Shown here: positions 34,676 to 42,698 of the stretch, piece by piece | Numbering within the stretch: the first letter of the stretch is position 1 | How the letters are laid out: each line of letters starts with the position of its first letter | Assembly: GCF_014653695.1 (NCBI RefSeq) | Contig: NZ_BNAR01000019.1 | Location: forward strand, 1 to 64,000 | Source: Lentzea cavernae | GTDB lineage: Bacteria > Actinomycetota > Actinomycetes > Mycobacteriales > Pseudonocardiaceae | Reading direction: 5' to 3' | Length of the DNA stretch: 64,000 bases | Notes under the pieces: generated by a model | What the model saw: the letters and a program-made list of their open reading frames with translations, nothing else | Database searches by the model: none | Told to the model about the DNA's origin: nothing | Program-made: the position numbers and the translations under genes

Positions 34676-36691
34676 CTAGCGCTCCCCGGAAGCGGATTTT
34701 TCAGCGATCTGCATGAGCTCACGGGCACGGGAGTCCCAGGACGCGGTCAGCACGGCCGCACGGCGTTCGGCCGGGGTCTTCAGGCCGCCGTCCTTGAGCG
34801 TGAGGCGGATCTGGTCGATGAAGTCGGCCTGGCCGCGGGCGATCCGGATGACGTCGCCGTACCGCTCGACCTCGGGGAAGTCCGTCGACACGACGGCCAG
34901 GCCCAGGGCCAGGTACTCCTTCATCTTGATCGGGTTCGCGTGCTTGATCCAGTCGTTGTCGAGCCACGGCATCAGCGCCACGTCGAACCCGGAGCCGTAA
35001 CCGGGGATCTGGTCGTAGGAGCGGAAATCCAGCCAGTGCACGTTCGGGTACCGGTCGTAACGCTCCATCGAGCAGGTGGCGTCACCGATGAGCACGACCG
35101 ACGCGTCGGGGAACTCCTGCGCGACCTTCTCGATGAGGTCGAAGTCGACGAGGTAGTCGTCGAGGCTGCCGAAGAAACCGATGCGCGGGCCGGGGATCGA
35201 CGCGATGTCCGCCGGTAGTCCGGTGCGGCGGGTGAAGTGGTCGACGTCCACGCCGTGGTCGAGGAAGTGCGCACGGTCACCGGTCAGCCGGGACTCCTCC
35301 TCCTGCAGCGCCCTCGACACGTACAGCACGGTGTCCGAATTGGACAGCAGCTGGTTCTCCAGCGCGGCGATGGCGCCCTGGTCGGCCTCGGGGAACGCCG
35401 AGTGCCGGTCGGAGCGGTTGAAGATCAGGCCCTGGGTCCTCATCGGCTCGACCACGTCCCACGCCGTGGGAATCGTGGCGACGACCACAGGCGTGCCCAT
35501 CCGCAGGAAGAAGCAGACCGCCTTCACCTGGGTGCGGACGAGGACCGAGTTGAGCTTGCGCAGCCACGGCTTGCCGTAGAACGGCAGGGGAGCGGGCGTC
35601 ATCACGTAGAAGTTCGGCGTGTCCTCGATCGGGCGGCGCACCAGCTTCGCGACGCTCATGGCCTTGCGGAGGATCCGGCGCAGGAACTGCGTGCTCTTGC
35701 CGGGCGACGGCATCCGCAACCCGATGCTGTTGACCAGCAACACCTTGCGGTGCTTCGCGACGCGGCGCAGCAGCTGGAAGTCCGAGTGCGCCCGGTTGTG
35801 GTACCACCAGTCCTGCGCCGAGAAGCACAGGTAGCTCGGCCCCTCGGAGGGCACTTCCTCCGGCCAGCGGCGCATTCCGAAGAGCCCCTTCAACGCGGTG
35901 CGGTGCTTCGGCGACACAGCGCGAAGTCCTTCGTTCGCGACCATGGCGAGCCACATGAGGAAAGCGGCGAAACGCCCGTGCAGTTCGCGGTGCAGGCGGA
36001 CCTTGTTCGCGGTGAGCATCGACCACAGCCGGGCGTTCGTGGAGACCTCGCCGCCGATGTGCGTGATCGTGGCGCGCGGCTCGTACCAGACGCCGCCCGC
36101 CCGCATCATGTACTCGGTCTCCTCCGAATAGAGGAAGTAGCGCTCGTCCAAAAGGCCGTGCTTGTCGATGGTCGCCCTGGTGATCAGCCATGCGCAGCCC
36201 GTGGCCCAGTCGGCGGCGTGCGCTCCCTGGTAGGCCAGCTCGGTGGTGACCGTCTCACCCAGACCGATCGCGCCCGCGCGCCCGCCACCGAGCAACGCCT
36301 CGGCGAACGCGCCGGCGACACTCGGCTTGCGGCGCAGCGAGAGCGACAGCGCGCCTGATTCGTCCACGAGGCGGGGCACGACGATCGGCTTGCCGGCGGC
36401 GCGGAGCGTGTCCAAGGCCCCCGGGTGCAACCGGATGTCGGCGTTGAGCACGAGGACGTCGTACCCCTCGGCGGCCTTGATGCCCATGTTCACGCCTGCG
36501 GCGTAGCCGCCGTTCACCTGGCTGCGCAGGATTTCCACGCCGGGGCGGGTGGCGGCCTCCACGGTGCCGTCGGTCGAAGCGTTGTCGACGACGATCACTT
36601 TCACACCGTCCGGCAACGAGTCCAGGCATCCGGCGATGACCTGTTCGCTCTGGTACGTGACGATGACCACCGCGACAGGTGACCGCTCCAC
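34676..36691 (-). CDS. Bifunctional GT2-GT4-like glycosyltransferase fusion
   Basis: 671 residues, about twice a single glycosyltransferase. Residues 1-290 are a GT2 rhamnosyltransferase-like domain: VAVVIVTYQSEQVIAGCLDS, VIVVDNASTDGTVE, NGGYAAGVNMGI and YDVLVLNADIRLHPGAL. Residues about 310-660 are a GT-B domain: YLCFSAQDWWYHNRAHSDFQ, FLDHGVDVDHF, GPRIGFFGSLDD and MKEYLALGLAVVSTDFPEV, the sugar-nucleotide binding end. It could add two successive sugars. It starts the four-gene minus-strand operon and is divergent from the GT4 gene. Confidence 0.85.
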   Translation of the reverse strand: MERSPVAVVIVTYQSEQVIAGCLDSLPDGVKVIVVDNASTDGTVEAATRPGVEILRSQVNGGYAAGVNMGIKAAEGYDVLVLNADIRLHPGALDTLRAAGKPIVVPRLVDESGALSLSLRRKPSVAGAFAEALLGGGRAGAIGLGETVTTELAYQGAHAADWATGCAWLITRATIDKHGLLDERYFLYSEETEYMMRAGGVWYEPRATITHIGGEVSTNARLWSMLTANKVRLHRELHGRFAAFLMWLAMVANEGLRAVSPKHRTALKGLFGMRRWPEEVPSEGPSYLCFSAQDWWYHNRAHSDFQLLRRVAKHRKVLLVNSIGLRMPSPGKSTQFLRRILRKAMSVAKLVRRPIEDTPNFYVMTPAPLPFYGKPWLRKLNSVLVRTQVKAVCFFLRMGTPVVVATIPTAWDVVEPMRTQGLIFNRSDRHSAFPEADQGAIAALENQLLSNSDTVLYVSRALQEEESRLTGDRAHFLDHGVDVDHFTRRTGLPADIASIPGPRIGFFGSLDDYLVDFDLIEKVAQEFPDASVVLIGDATCSMERYDRYPNVHWLDFRSYDQIPGYGSGFDVALMPWLDNDWIKHANPIKMKEYLALGLAVVSTDFPEVERYGDVIRIARGQADFIDQIRLTLKDGGLKTPAERRAAVLTASWDSRARELMQIAEKSASGER

Positions 36692-36802
36692 AACCGCTCC
36701 TCGCTTTTCGGGCCTCTGCGCCTACATCGAGCGCATTGCAACCTCCGTTACGACGATCGGCCAAGGTGTAACCGTTTCGCCCTCCGGAACGAGAACCAGA
36801 GC
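36692..36802. promoter_or_regulatory. 111-base divergent promoter region
   Basis: It separates the GT2-GT4 fusion (minus) from the GT4 gene (plus) and must hold two promoters. GTTAC (36750s) and GTAAC (36760s) form weak inverted arms around a GC-rich centre. No clear -35/-10 pair is evident. Confidence 0.3.
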
Positions 36803-38134
36803 GTGACGTCATCGCCGCACGTGTTGATCATCGTGCAGAACCTCCCCGTGCCGCTGGACCGGCGGGTGTGGCTGGAATGCCGCGCCCTCACCAACGCCGG
36901 GTACGAGGTTTCGGTGATCTGCCCCAAGGGTCCGGGTGATCCCGCCTACCAACTGCTCGACGGAGTGCACCTGTACAAGTACGCTCCGCCGCCCCAGGCG
37001 GAGGGCGCGCTGGGCTATGCGTGGGAATTCCTGTACTGCTGGGTGCGCACGGCGTTGCTGAGCGTGAAGGTCCGCGCTCGCAGGCGGTTCCACGTGATGC
37101 AGGCGTGCAACCCGCCGGACACGTACTGGGCGTTGGCGTTGCTGTGGCGGCTCGGCGGTGTGAAGTTCGTCTTCGACCACCACGACCTCAACCCCGAGGT
37201 GTTCCTGTCTCGTTTCGGTGAGCCCAAGGGGATCGCGGGCAAGGCGCAGTACCGGATCTTGAAGTGGTTGGAGCGCCGCACGTTCCGCACGGCCAACCGG
37301 GTGACGTCGACCAACACCTCGTACCAGAAGATCGCGTGGACGCGCGGGGACGTGCCGCCCGAGCACACCACCGTCGTGCGCTCCGGCCCGGACACCACCG
37401 TGATGCGGCCTGTCGAAGGCGTGGACGAACTCCGACGCGGCGGCAAACACCTGGTGGCCTATCTCGGAATCATGGGACCGCAGGACGGCGTCGACGGCGT
37501 CCTCGAAGTCGCACGGAGAGTTGTTTTCGACCGCGGCCGTACCGACGTCCGCTTCGCCCTGCTGGGCTTCGGCGACTGCCTCGAGGACCTGAAGAAGCAG
37601 GCCAGCGCCTGGGGACTCGATCCGTACGTCGAGTTCACCGGACGGGTTGGACCCGAACAGATCACCCGTTACCTGTCGACCTCCTCGGTCGGACTGGGCC
37701 CGGATCCGTTGTCGCCTTTGAACGACGTGTCCACTATGAACAAGACCATGGAGTACATGGCCTACGCGCTGCCGGTCGTCACGTACCGGCTGCAGGAGAC
37801 CGTGGTGTCCGCCGGCGAGTGCGCCGTGCTGGTCGAACCGGGTGACGTCGAGGGCTTCACGACGTCGCTGCTCGACCTGCTCGACGACGCGGAACGCCGT
37901 GCGCGCCTCGGCTTCGAGGGCAGGCGCCGGTGCGAGGCCGTGCTCGACTGGCGGCCCCAGGCCGAGAACTACGTGGCCGTGTTCGACGGGCTCACCGGCT
38001 TCGCCTCGCGCGGCCCGTTCCCCGACGGCAGGCCCGAGCTCGGCGCGGGCACCGACCAGTGGGGCAACAAGATGATCGACGTGAGCGACGACGCCGTGCT
38101 CCGCGCGTTCGCCGTGACCCGAACGGGAGAATGA
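36803..38134 (+). CDS. GT4 family glycosyltransferase (WbuB-like)
   Basis: 443 residues from GTG at 36803. It is a GT-B fold family 4 enzyme: VLIIVQNLPVPLDRRVWLEC at the start, FVFDHHDLNPEVFLSRFG, VAYLGIMGPQDGVDG and PLNDVSTMNKTMEYMAYALP near the C-terminus. This subgroup often adds amino or deoxy sugars in capsule and O-antigen assembly (WbuB-type). It ends with an ATGA overlap that couples it to the UDP-sugar dehydrogenase gene, which may make its donor's precursor. Confidence 0.88.
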   Translation: MTSSPHVLIIVQNLPVPLDRRVWLECRALTNAGYEVSVICPKGPGDPAYQLLDGVHLYKYAPPPQAEGALGYAWEFLYCWVRTALLSVKVRARRRFHVMQACNPPDTYWALALLWRLGGVKFVFDHHDLNPEVFLSRFGEPKGIAGKAQYRILKWLERRTFRTANRVTSTNTSYQKIAWTRGDVPPEHTTVVRSGPDTTVMRPVEGVDELRRGGKHLVAYLGIMGPQDGVDGVLEVARRVVFDRGRTDVRFALLGFGDCLEDLKKQASAWGLDPYVEFTGRVGPEQITRYLSTSSVGLGPDPLSPLNDVSTMNKTMEYMAYALPVVTYRLQETVVSAGECAVLVEPGDVEGFTTSLLDLLDDAERRARLGFEGRRRCEAVLDWRPQAENYVAVFDGLTGFASRGPFPDGRPELGAGTDQWGNKMIDVSDDAVLRAFAVTRTGE

Positions 38135-39429
38135 TGTTCGTCAGAAGGATCGCTGTCGTCGGCACCGGCTACGTCGGTCTGACCACCGGTGCCTGCCTCG
38201 CGTCGCTGGGTCACCGGGTGGTGTGCGCGGACGTCGACGCCTCGAAGGTCGAGCGGCTCTCGCGCGGTGAGGTCGACATCCTCGAACCGCGTCTTGCCGA
38301 ACTCGTCGCCGAGGGTTTGGCCTCCGGTCGCCTGTCGTTCGTCCTCGGGGCGTCGGCCGCGGTGTCCGACGCCGAGGTCGTCTTCCTCTGCGTGCCCACG
38401 CCCATGGGCGTCGGCGGCATCGCGGACCTGCAGGCCGTCGAGTCCGTTGTGGACGAGACGCGCGACCTGCTGCCGTCCGGCACCGTGATCGTCAACAAGT
38501 CGACCGTGCCGGTGGGGACCTCGATCCGCACCGCCGAACTGCTGCGCCGCGACGACGTCGCCGTCGTCTCGAACCCCGAGTTCCTGCGCGAGGGCTCGGC
38601 CGTGCACGACTTCCTGAACCCCGACCGCATCGTCGTCGGCTGCGACCAGCAGGACGCCGCCGAGCGCGTGGCCGCCCTGTACGCACGCCTGGGCGCGCCG
38701 ACGGTGCTGACCGACGCGGCCTCCGCCGAGATGGTCAAGTACGCGGCCAACTGCTTCCTCGCGATGAAGCTCTCGTACGTCAACGCGGTGGCGGAGCTGT
38801 GCGAGCGGCTCGGCGCGAACATCACCGACGTCACCGAGGGCATGGGCTACGACAAGCGCATCGGTCAGGCCTTCCTGAACCCCGGCCCCGGCTGGGGTGG
38901 CTCGTGCCTGCCCAAGGACACGCACGCGATGCTCCAGGTCGCGGACGCCGCCGACTTCGAGTTCCGCCTGCTGCGCGCCACGATCGACACCAACGAGCGG
39001 CAGCGCCAGCGCATGGTCGAGAAGGTCCGCCTGGCCGTCACCGGCAAGCGCGGCGGCTCGCTGTCGCACGTGCGCCTCGGCCTGCTGGGCCTGACGTTCA
39101 AGGCGGGCACCGACGACCTGCGCGACTCGCCGGCCCTGGCCGTGGCGGCGTTGCTCAAGCAGGCGGGCGCGGAGCTCGTCGGTTACGACCCGGCGCTGAC
39201 CGGCGGCTCGGACCTGGGCCCGGTGTCCGTTGTGGACGATCCGTACCAGGCGGCCAAGGACGTCGACGCGCTCGTCGTGCTGACCGAGTGGCCGGAGTTC
39301 CGCTCGCTGGACTGGTCCCGCCTGGCCGAGACCGTGCGGCAGCCCGTCGTCGTCGACACGCGGAACCTCCTGGACCCGGACGTCCTGCGCCGGGCCGGTT
39401 TGACCTGCACGTCACTCGGGCGCCGTTAG
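38131..39429 (+). CDS. UDP-glucose/UDP-GlcNAc 6-dehydrogenase family
   Basis: 432 residues. The N-terminal NAD domain has IAVVGTGYVGLTTG and FLCVPTPMG. The central domain has SNPEFLREGSAVHDFLNPDR and the catalytic-Cys motif GPGWGGSCLPKDT with Cys259. The C-terminal UDP-binding domain has GLTFKAGTDDLRDSPAL. It oxidises C6 of UDP-Glc or UDP-GlcNAc twice to give the uronate. The latter product would feed the WlbA-like/aminotransferase/WbpD-like genes at 12.5-18.3 kb. GGGAGA precedes the start, which overlaps the GT4 stop. Confidence 0.9.
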   Translation: MMFVRRIAVVGTGYVGLTTGACLASLGHRVVCADVDASKVERLSRGEVDILEPRLAELVAEGLASGRLSFVLGASAAVSDAEVVFLCVPTPMGVGGIADLQAVESVVDETRDLLPSGTVIVNKSTVPVGTSIRTAELLRRDDVAVVSNPEFLREGSAVHDFLNPDRIVVGCDQQDAAERVAALYARLGAPTVLTDAASAEMVKYAANCFLAMKLSYVNAVAELCERLGANITDVTEGMGYDKRIGQAFLNPGPGWGGSCLPKDTHAMLQVADAADFEFRLLRATIDTNERQRQRMVEKVRLAVTGKRGGSLSHVRLGLLGLTFKAGTDDLRDSPALAVAALLKQAGAELVGYDPALTGGSDLGPVSVVDDPYQAAKDVDALVVLTEWPEFRSLDWSRLAETVRQPVVVDTRNLLDPDVLRRAGLTCTSLGRR

Positions 39430-39842
39430 TCCTTTTCAGACAGTCCGGCGAACAGGTCGTTCTCCGGCAACGGGGCGTTCGTCCTGTCCAGGTCCCGGTA
39501 GTAGTGGTCCTGGGCGGCGTGCGCCCCGTTTTCGACGACGGTCGCGCCCTCGGTGGCGGTCAGGTAGAACTTGTCGGGGATGCCCGTGCGGTACACCGCC
39601 AGCTTGGTCTCCCTGAGCGGTCCGTTGTGGTCGCAGACGACCACCTGCGGCTCGTAGGTTTTGATCAGGTCGTACGGGTCCGCCGTCTCCACGTGCGCGA
39701 CGCCGAGCAGTGCGGCGCGCTGCCGGACTTCCTCGTTCTGGCTGTGCACCACGGTTCTGACGCCCCGGCCCGCGTAGAGGGCGAGCGTCGCGGCCGTGGC
39801 CGAGATGTCGTCCGCGAGCACGACCAGCAGAGTCCTCACCAC
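39426..39842 (-). CDS. Degenerate PIG-L paralogue (predicted pseudoenzyme)
   Basis: 138 residues. It aligns with the adjacent deacetylase as a shortened copy: RTLLVVLADDI against RTLLAVHAHPDDE, the strand EPQVVVCDHNGP against RPQVVVTHNHHNP, TGIPDKFYL against TGIPAKLYL, and the shared end TNAPLPENDLFAGL/TDAPLPETDLFAGI. The zinc motif HPDD is gone and so is the second ligand region (HRDHVH), so it should not be catalytic. About 100 residues have been lost between shared blocks. It starts (GTG 39842) inside the end of the deacetylase gene by 7 bases. It may be a regulatory partner or a decaying duplicate. Confidence 0.7.
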   Translation of the reverse strand: MVRTLLVVLADDISATAATLALYAGRGVRTVVHSQNEEVRQRAALLGVAHVETADPYDLIKTYEPQVVVCDHNGPLRETKLAVYRTGIPDKFYLTATEGATVVENGAHAAQDHYYRDLDRTNAPLPENDLFAGLSEKD

Positions 39843-40564
39843 CGCGGCAGGTCCGGTCCGTGGTGGGTGATCCCGGCGAACAGGTCGGTCTCGGGCAACG
39901 GCGCGTCCGTCGTGTCGATCGCGCGGATGTAGGACTCCGCCGCGAACCGCTGCTGCGCCGTCAGCTTCCCGATGAGCGACTGGCTCTCGTAGCAGTACAA
40001 CGCCTTGCGCTTGATGTCCGCCACGTGCGACGTGTCGACGGTGGTCGTCGCCAGGCTGTCGTGCGACTCCAGGTACAGCTTCGCCGGGATCCCGGTCTCC
40101 TTCACCGCGTGGTGCGCCACCCGTGCCGCGTGCACGTGGTCGCGGTGCTGGTGCGGGTTGTGGTGGTTGTGCGTCACGACCACCTGGGGCCGGAAGTGCT
40201 CGATCAACGCGGAGAGCCGGCCCGCCGCCGTCTCGACCGGGATGGAGCAGAAGGCCCCCGGCGGCACCTCACCCGTCTCACCGGAGTCGTGGTACCCCAA
40301 CAGTTCCAGGTCCGTGATCCCCAGCACGTCGCACGCCGCGTTGAGCTGCGACCGCCTTCGGGCCGCCACCGCCTGCGGGTGGTGGTTCAACTCGCCGGGT
40401 TTCGCACCACCTGACATGTCACCCAGTTCGCCACCGGTACACGTGACGAGGACGATCCGCACGCCCTGGCGGGCGTAGTGGGCCAGGATTCCTCCGGTCG
40501 ACCGCGACTCGTCGTCGGGGTGAGCGTGGACGGCCAGCAAAGTTCTCGGTCCATCGAACTGCAC
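39836..40564 (-). CDS. PIG-L family deacetylase
   Basis: 242 residues. Motif VHAHPDDES (residues 12-20) provides the metal-binding His and Asp residues, with a second ligand site HRDHVHAARVAHHAV near residue 142. GYHDSGETGE is typical of the actinomycete LmbE/MshB-like group. It removes acetyl groups from an amino sugar or a related natural product intermediate. It is co-translated with the degenerate paralogue. Its start is 35 bases from the divergent SLATT gene, and GGTACC lies in that gap. It is only distantly similar to the deacetylase at 179-928. Confidence 0.85.
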   Translation of the reverse strand: MQFDGPRTLLAVHAHPDDESRSTGGILAHYARQGVRIVLVTCTGGELGDMSGGAKPGELNHHPQAVAARRRSQLNAACDVLGITDLELLGYHDSGETGEVPPGAFCSIPVETAAGRLSALIEHFRPQVVVTHNHHNPHQHRDHVHAARVAHHAVKETGIPAKLYLESHDSLATTTVDTSHVADIKRKALYCYESQSLIGKLTAQQRFAAESYIRAIDTTDAPLPETDLFAGITHHGPDLPRW

Positions 40565-40599
40565 GCGGGGGAAGGTACCTCGAAACTATTGTCTCGCCC

Positions 40600-41055
40600 G
40601 TGACCGACTTGCCGTCCGGCTTGAAGCCGCTCGAACTCGCACAGCACCTCCAGGGACAGATCTCCCGGGGGCACGCCTACGCCCGCTCGCGCAAGCAGCG
40701 GTTCAGGTGGAAGTCCGTAACTGTCCGACTGACCACTTTGGTGCTTTCGGCGGTGTCGACGATCATCCTCGGCCTGCAGAACCTCGATCCCTGGACGGGG
40801 ACGGCGTTCGCTTTGGTGGCGGTGGTGACTGTGGTGTCCGCTTTGGAGCCGTTTTTTGCTTGGCGGTCGTTGTGGGTGTTGATGGAGGAGGCTAGCTATC
40901 GGTTTCATCGGTTGGAGGATGATCTTGCGTATTACGTGGCGTCCACTCCGGCTGATGAGGTTGATGTTCAGCGGGTTCGGGAGATGTTTGAGCGGTATCA
41001 GGAGATTTGGGATTCGTTGAGTTCTCGGTGGCTGAAGTTTCGGGATAACGGGTAG
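40600..41055 (+). CDS. SLATT/DUF4231-like two-helix membrane protein
   Basis: 151 residues from GTG at 40600. An amphipathic N-terminal helix with YARSRKQRFRWKSV precedes two closely spaced transmembrane helices (about residues 47-62 and 69-90, ending WRSLWVLMEEAS) and a long C-terminal helical tail (QEIWDSLSSRWLKFRDNG). This fits SLATT membrane-effector proteins. There is no sensor gene next to it, unlike the pair at 7.8-9.4 kb. The second half is rich in T at third positions (GTGTTGATGGAG, TATCGGTTTCAT), unlike the rest of the window and like the repeat block that follows. Confidence 0.65.
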   Translation: MTDLPSGLKPLELAQHLQGQISRGHAYARSRKQRFRWKSVTVRLTTLVLSAVSTIILGLQNLDPWTGTAFALVAVVTVVSALEPFFAWRSLWVLMEEASYRFHRLEDDLAYYVASTPADEVDVQRVREMFERYQEIWDSLSSRWLKFRDNG

Positions 41056-41070
41056 GGGGCTTTCGCGGGT

Positions 41071-41196
41071 CGGGTTGGGTGGGTGCGTTGCGTTCCAGCG
41101 GGGTGGTTGGGTGCCGTGCGTTCGTCACCTTGCGTTGGTGGTTGCGTGTGTCGTGACGGACGGGTCATTTTGTCGCCGCTGCGCGACGACTGCGAT
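41071..41196 (+). repeat. Dispersed intergenic repeat, copy B
   Basis: This stretch is the inverted partner of bases 1-131. It begins 16 bases after the SLATT stop codon and runs straight into the palindrome at 41192-41314, so the full element is probably at least about 240 bases. The plus strand is G+T rich. A 66-codon frame (41083-41283) exists only in this copy and is not convincing. Confidence 0.75.
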
Positions 41197-41314
41197 TGGG
41201 GCTTGACTTCGGGGCCCTTGCGAGACGCTGGTCGGCCGGTAAAAGCCGGGCTGAAAAGCGCCCGGCCGAGCGTGAGAGGGTAGCGTCTCGCACCCAAAGT
41301 CAAGCCCCAATCGC
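41192..41314. repeat. 123-base nested palindrome (possible structured RNA or mobile element)
   Basis: Three stems nest: GCGATTGGGGCTTGACTT (41192-41209) with its exact complement (41297-41314), 18 bp; GCGAGACGCT (41220-41229) with 41282-41291, 10 bp; and TCGGCCGG (41232-41239) with 41262-41269, 8 bp. Inside, GCCGGGC (41245-41251) and GCCCGGC (41260-41266) form a competing 7-bp hairpin over TGAAAAGC. All arms are perfect, indicating selection or recent spread. No terminal direct repeat is obvious. Confidence 0.8.
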
Positions 41315-41381
41315 GAGCGTGCGTGGGTGCGGTGACACCGCACGTCACCTCATACGCTGACCAGCCGGACTAGGTTCACAC

Positions 41382-41720
41382 GCCTCGGCTTCGCCATTGC
41401 CGTTGGCGGCCTGGGTGCCTCGGCTTCGCCGTTGGCCTTGTTGTTCGGGAGGGACGCCTCGGCTTCGCCATTGGCGTTGGTGGCTGGTGGCTCGCCTTCG
41501 GCTTCGCCCAACGGCACCGGCACCGGCACCGGCCCACACCGTCATGGCAATGCCGAGCCGTCCCTCCCCGCACAGCTAGCAATGACGACGCCGAGCCCAT
41601 GCCGCCAACGGCAATGGCCAAGCCGGGGCGTCTCTCCTCGCTCACCAGGGGCGAAGCCGGAGGCACGCCATCCGGCCGCCAACGGCAACGGCAACGGCAA
41701 CGGTGAAGCCGAGGCGTCCC
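41382..41720. repeat. Inverted array of a 20-29 base repeat
   Basis: GCCTCGGCTTCGCC followed by an ATTGCCGTTGG-type tail occurs at 41382, 41417 and 41456, with a partial copy near 41495. Reverse copies lie at 41601-41629 (two mismatches to 41382-41410) and in expanded form at 41675-41720. Short (GGCACC)n and (GGCAAC)n runs sit at 41512-41534 and 41680-41702. Spacers are not of constant length, so this is not a CRISPR. The arms could fold into one large hairpin. Confidence 0.65.
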
Positions 41721-41740
41721 TACCCAACAACCTTGGCAGC

Positions 41741-41871
41741 GCCCGTGCCAGTGCTCGTGCCGGTGCCGGTGCCCGTGCCCGTGCTCGTGCCGGTGCCGGT
41801 GCCGGTGCCCGTGCTCGTGCCGGTGTCGCTGCCGTTCCCGGTGCGCGTGCCGGTGGCGGTGGCGTGGGGCT
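41741..41871 (+). repeat. Hexanucleotide GTGCCG-type tandem repeat with 30-base higher order
   Basis: About 22 GTGCCG/GTGCCC/GTGCTC hexamers run head to tail. A 30-base higher-order unit starting GTGCTCGTGC recurs exactly at 41751, 41781 and 41811, then decays. The unit is the complement of the GGCACC run upstream. It lies immediately 3' of the enoyl-CoA hydratase gene (minus strand) and carries no credible gene. Confidence 0.75.
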
Positions 41872-41921
41872 CGGCGTTGCGGTGGTGCGGGGCTTGGCTT
41901 CGGCGTTGCGGTGGTGCGGGA
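41872..41921 (+). repeat. Direct repeat next to the enoyl-CoA hydratase stop
   Basis: CGGCGTTGCGGTGGTGCGGG occurs at 41872 and again at 41901 (period 29). It ends three bases before the stop codon of the hydratase gene at 41924 and is the last unit of the repeat block. Confidence 0.7.
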
Positions 41922-41923
41922 GG

Positions 41924-42691
41924 TCAGCGGCCTGTGAAGTGGGCGCGGCCTGGGCCGTCCGTGAGGAAGCTGTGCACGGCGCGGGGCAGGTCCTCGGTCT
42001 CGTACAGGCCCGAAGCGATCGTGGTGATGTGGGCGTCGGCCTCTGCTACGCCGCCGTGTTCGTAGTGGGCGAGGACCTGTTTGGTGGCTGCGTGTGCGCG
42101 GGTGGGGCCGGTGGCGAGGGTGAGGGCGAACTCCTCGGCTGCCAGGGCGAAGCCGTCGTCGGGGAAGACGCGGTTGACGACGTTCCAGCGTTCGAGGGTG
42201 GTGGCGTCGTAGAGGTCGCCGGTCATGACGAACTCCTTGGCGCGGCCCACGCCTGCGCGGGCGGCCAGGCGTTGGGTGCCGCCCATGGTGGGGGTGAGGC
42301 CCACCACCTTCTCCACCAGGCCGAAGCGGGCTGAGGGGGTGGCGACGATGAGGTCGCAGGCCACGGCCAGTTCGAACGCCCAGGTCAGGCAGAGGGCGTG
42401 GGCGGCGAAGACGGTGGGCATCGGGAGTGCGGCGAGGCGTTGGGGAAGGACGAGCATGCGGTCGAAGAGTTGTTGTGCCTCGTCGCGGTACTCCTGGGCG
42501 GCGAACAGGGACACGTCGACGCCGCCTGAGACGACCTTGCCCGTGGCGTTGATGAGCAGGGCTCGTGCGTCGCCGAGGTCGTCGAGGGCCTCGTGGAACT
42601 CCGCGTCGAGGTCCAGGGAGTACAGGTTGAGCGGGGGCGCGTCGATCGTGATGATCGCGAGCTCGTCGCGGCGGGTCAGGTGGATCTTCAA
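41924..42691 (-). CDS. Enoyl-CoA hydratase/isomerase family protein
   Basis: 255 residues of crotonase fold. IDAPPLNLYSLDLDAEF leads to the oxyanion-hole segment ATGKVVSGGVDVSLF, and the second, HALCLTWAFELAVACDL, is less canonical than the usual GxxxGGG. The usual catalytic Glu region reads SARFGLVEKVVGLTPTMGGT. It may act on a CoA ester in fatty acid or branched-chain degradation. The upstream CorA gene ends 8 bases before its start, so they may share a transcript. Its plus-strand complement is G+T rich, as in the repeat block. Confidence 0.85.
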   Translation of the reverse strand: MKIHLTRRDELAIITIDAPPLNLYSLDLDAEFHEALDDLGDARALLINATGKVVSGGVDVSLFAAQEYRDEAQQLFDRMLVLPQRLAALPMPTVFAAHALCLTWAFELAVACDLIVATPSARFGLVEKVVGLTPTMGGTQRLAARAGVGRAKEFVMTGDLYDATTLERWNVVNRVFPDDGFALAAEEFALTLATGPTRAHAATKQVLAHYEHGGVAEADAHITTIASGLYETEDLPRAVHSFLTDGPGRAHFTGR

Positions 42692-42698
42692 GGGTGGT

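Noticed and set aside
41083..41283. 66-codon frame in repeat copy B
   Set aside because: It spans the palindrome, and copy A shows no equivalent conserved frame beyond a short shared stretch.
41382..41720. CRISPR-like repeat array
   Set aside because: Repeats occur in both orientations, spacers are irregular and of repeated content, and no cas gene is present.
41432..42334. 300-codon plus-strand frame across the repeats and into the hydratase gene
   Set aside because: Its translation is Ala/Gly/Arg repeats from the hexanucleotide satellite and the antisense of a real gene.
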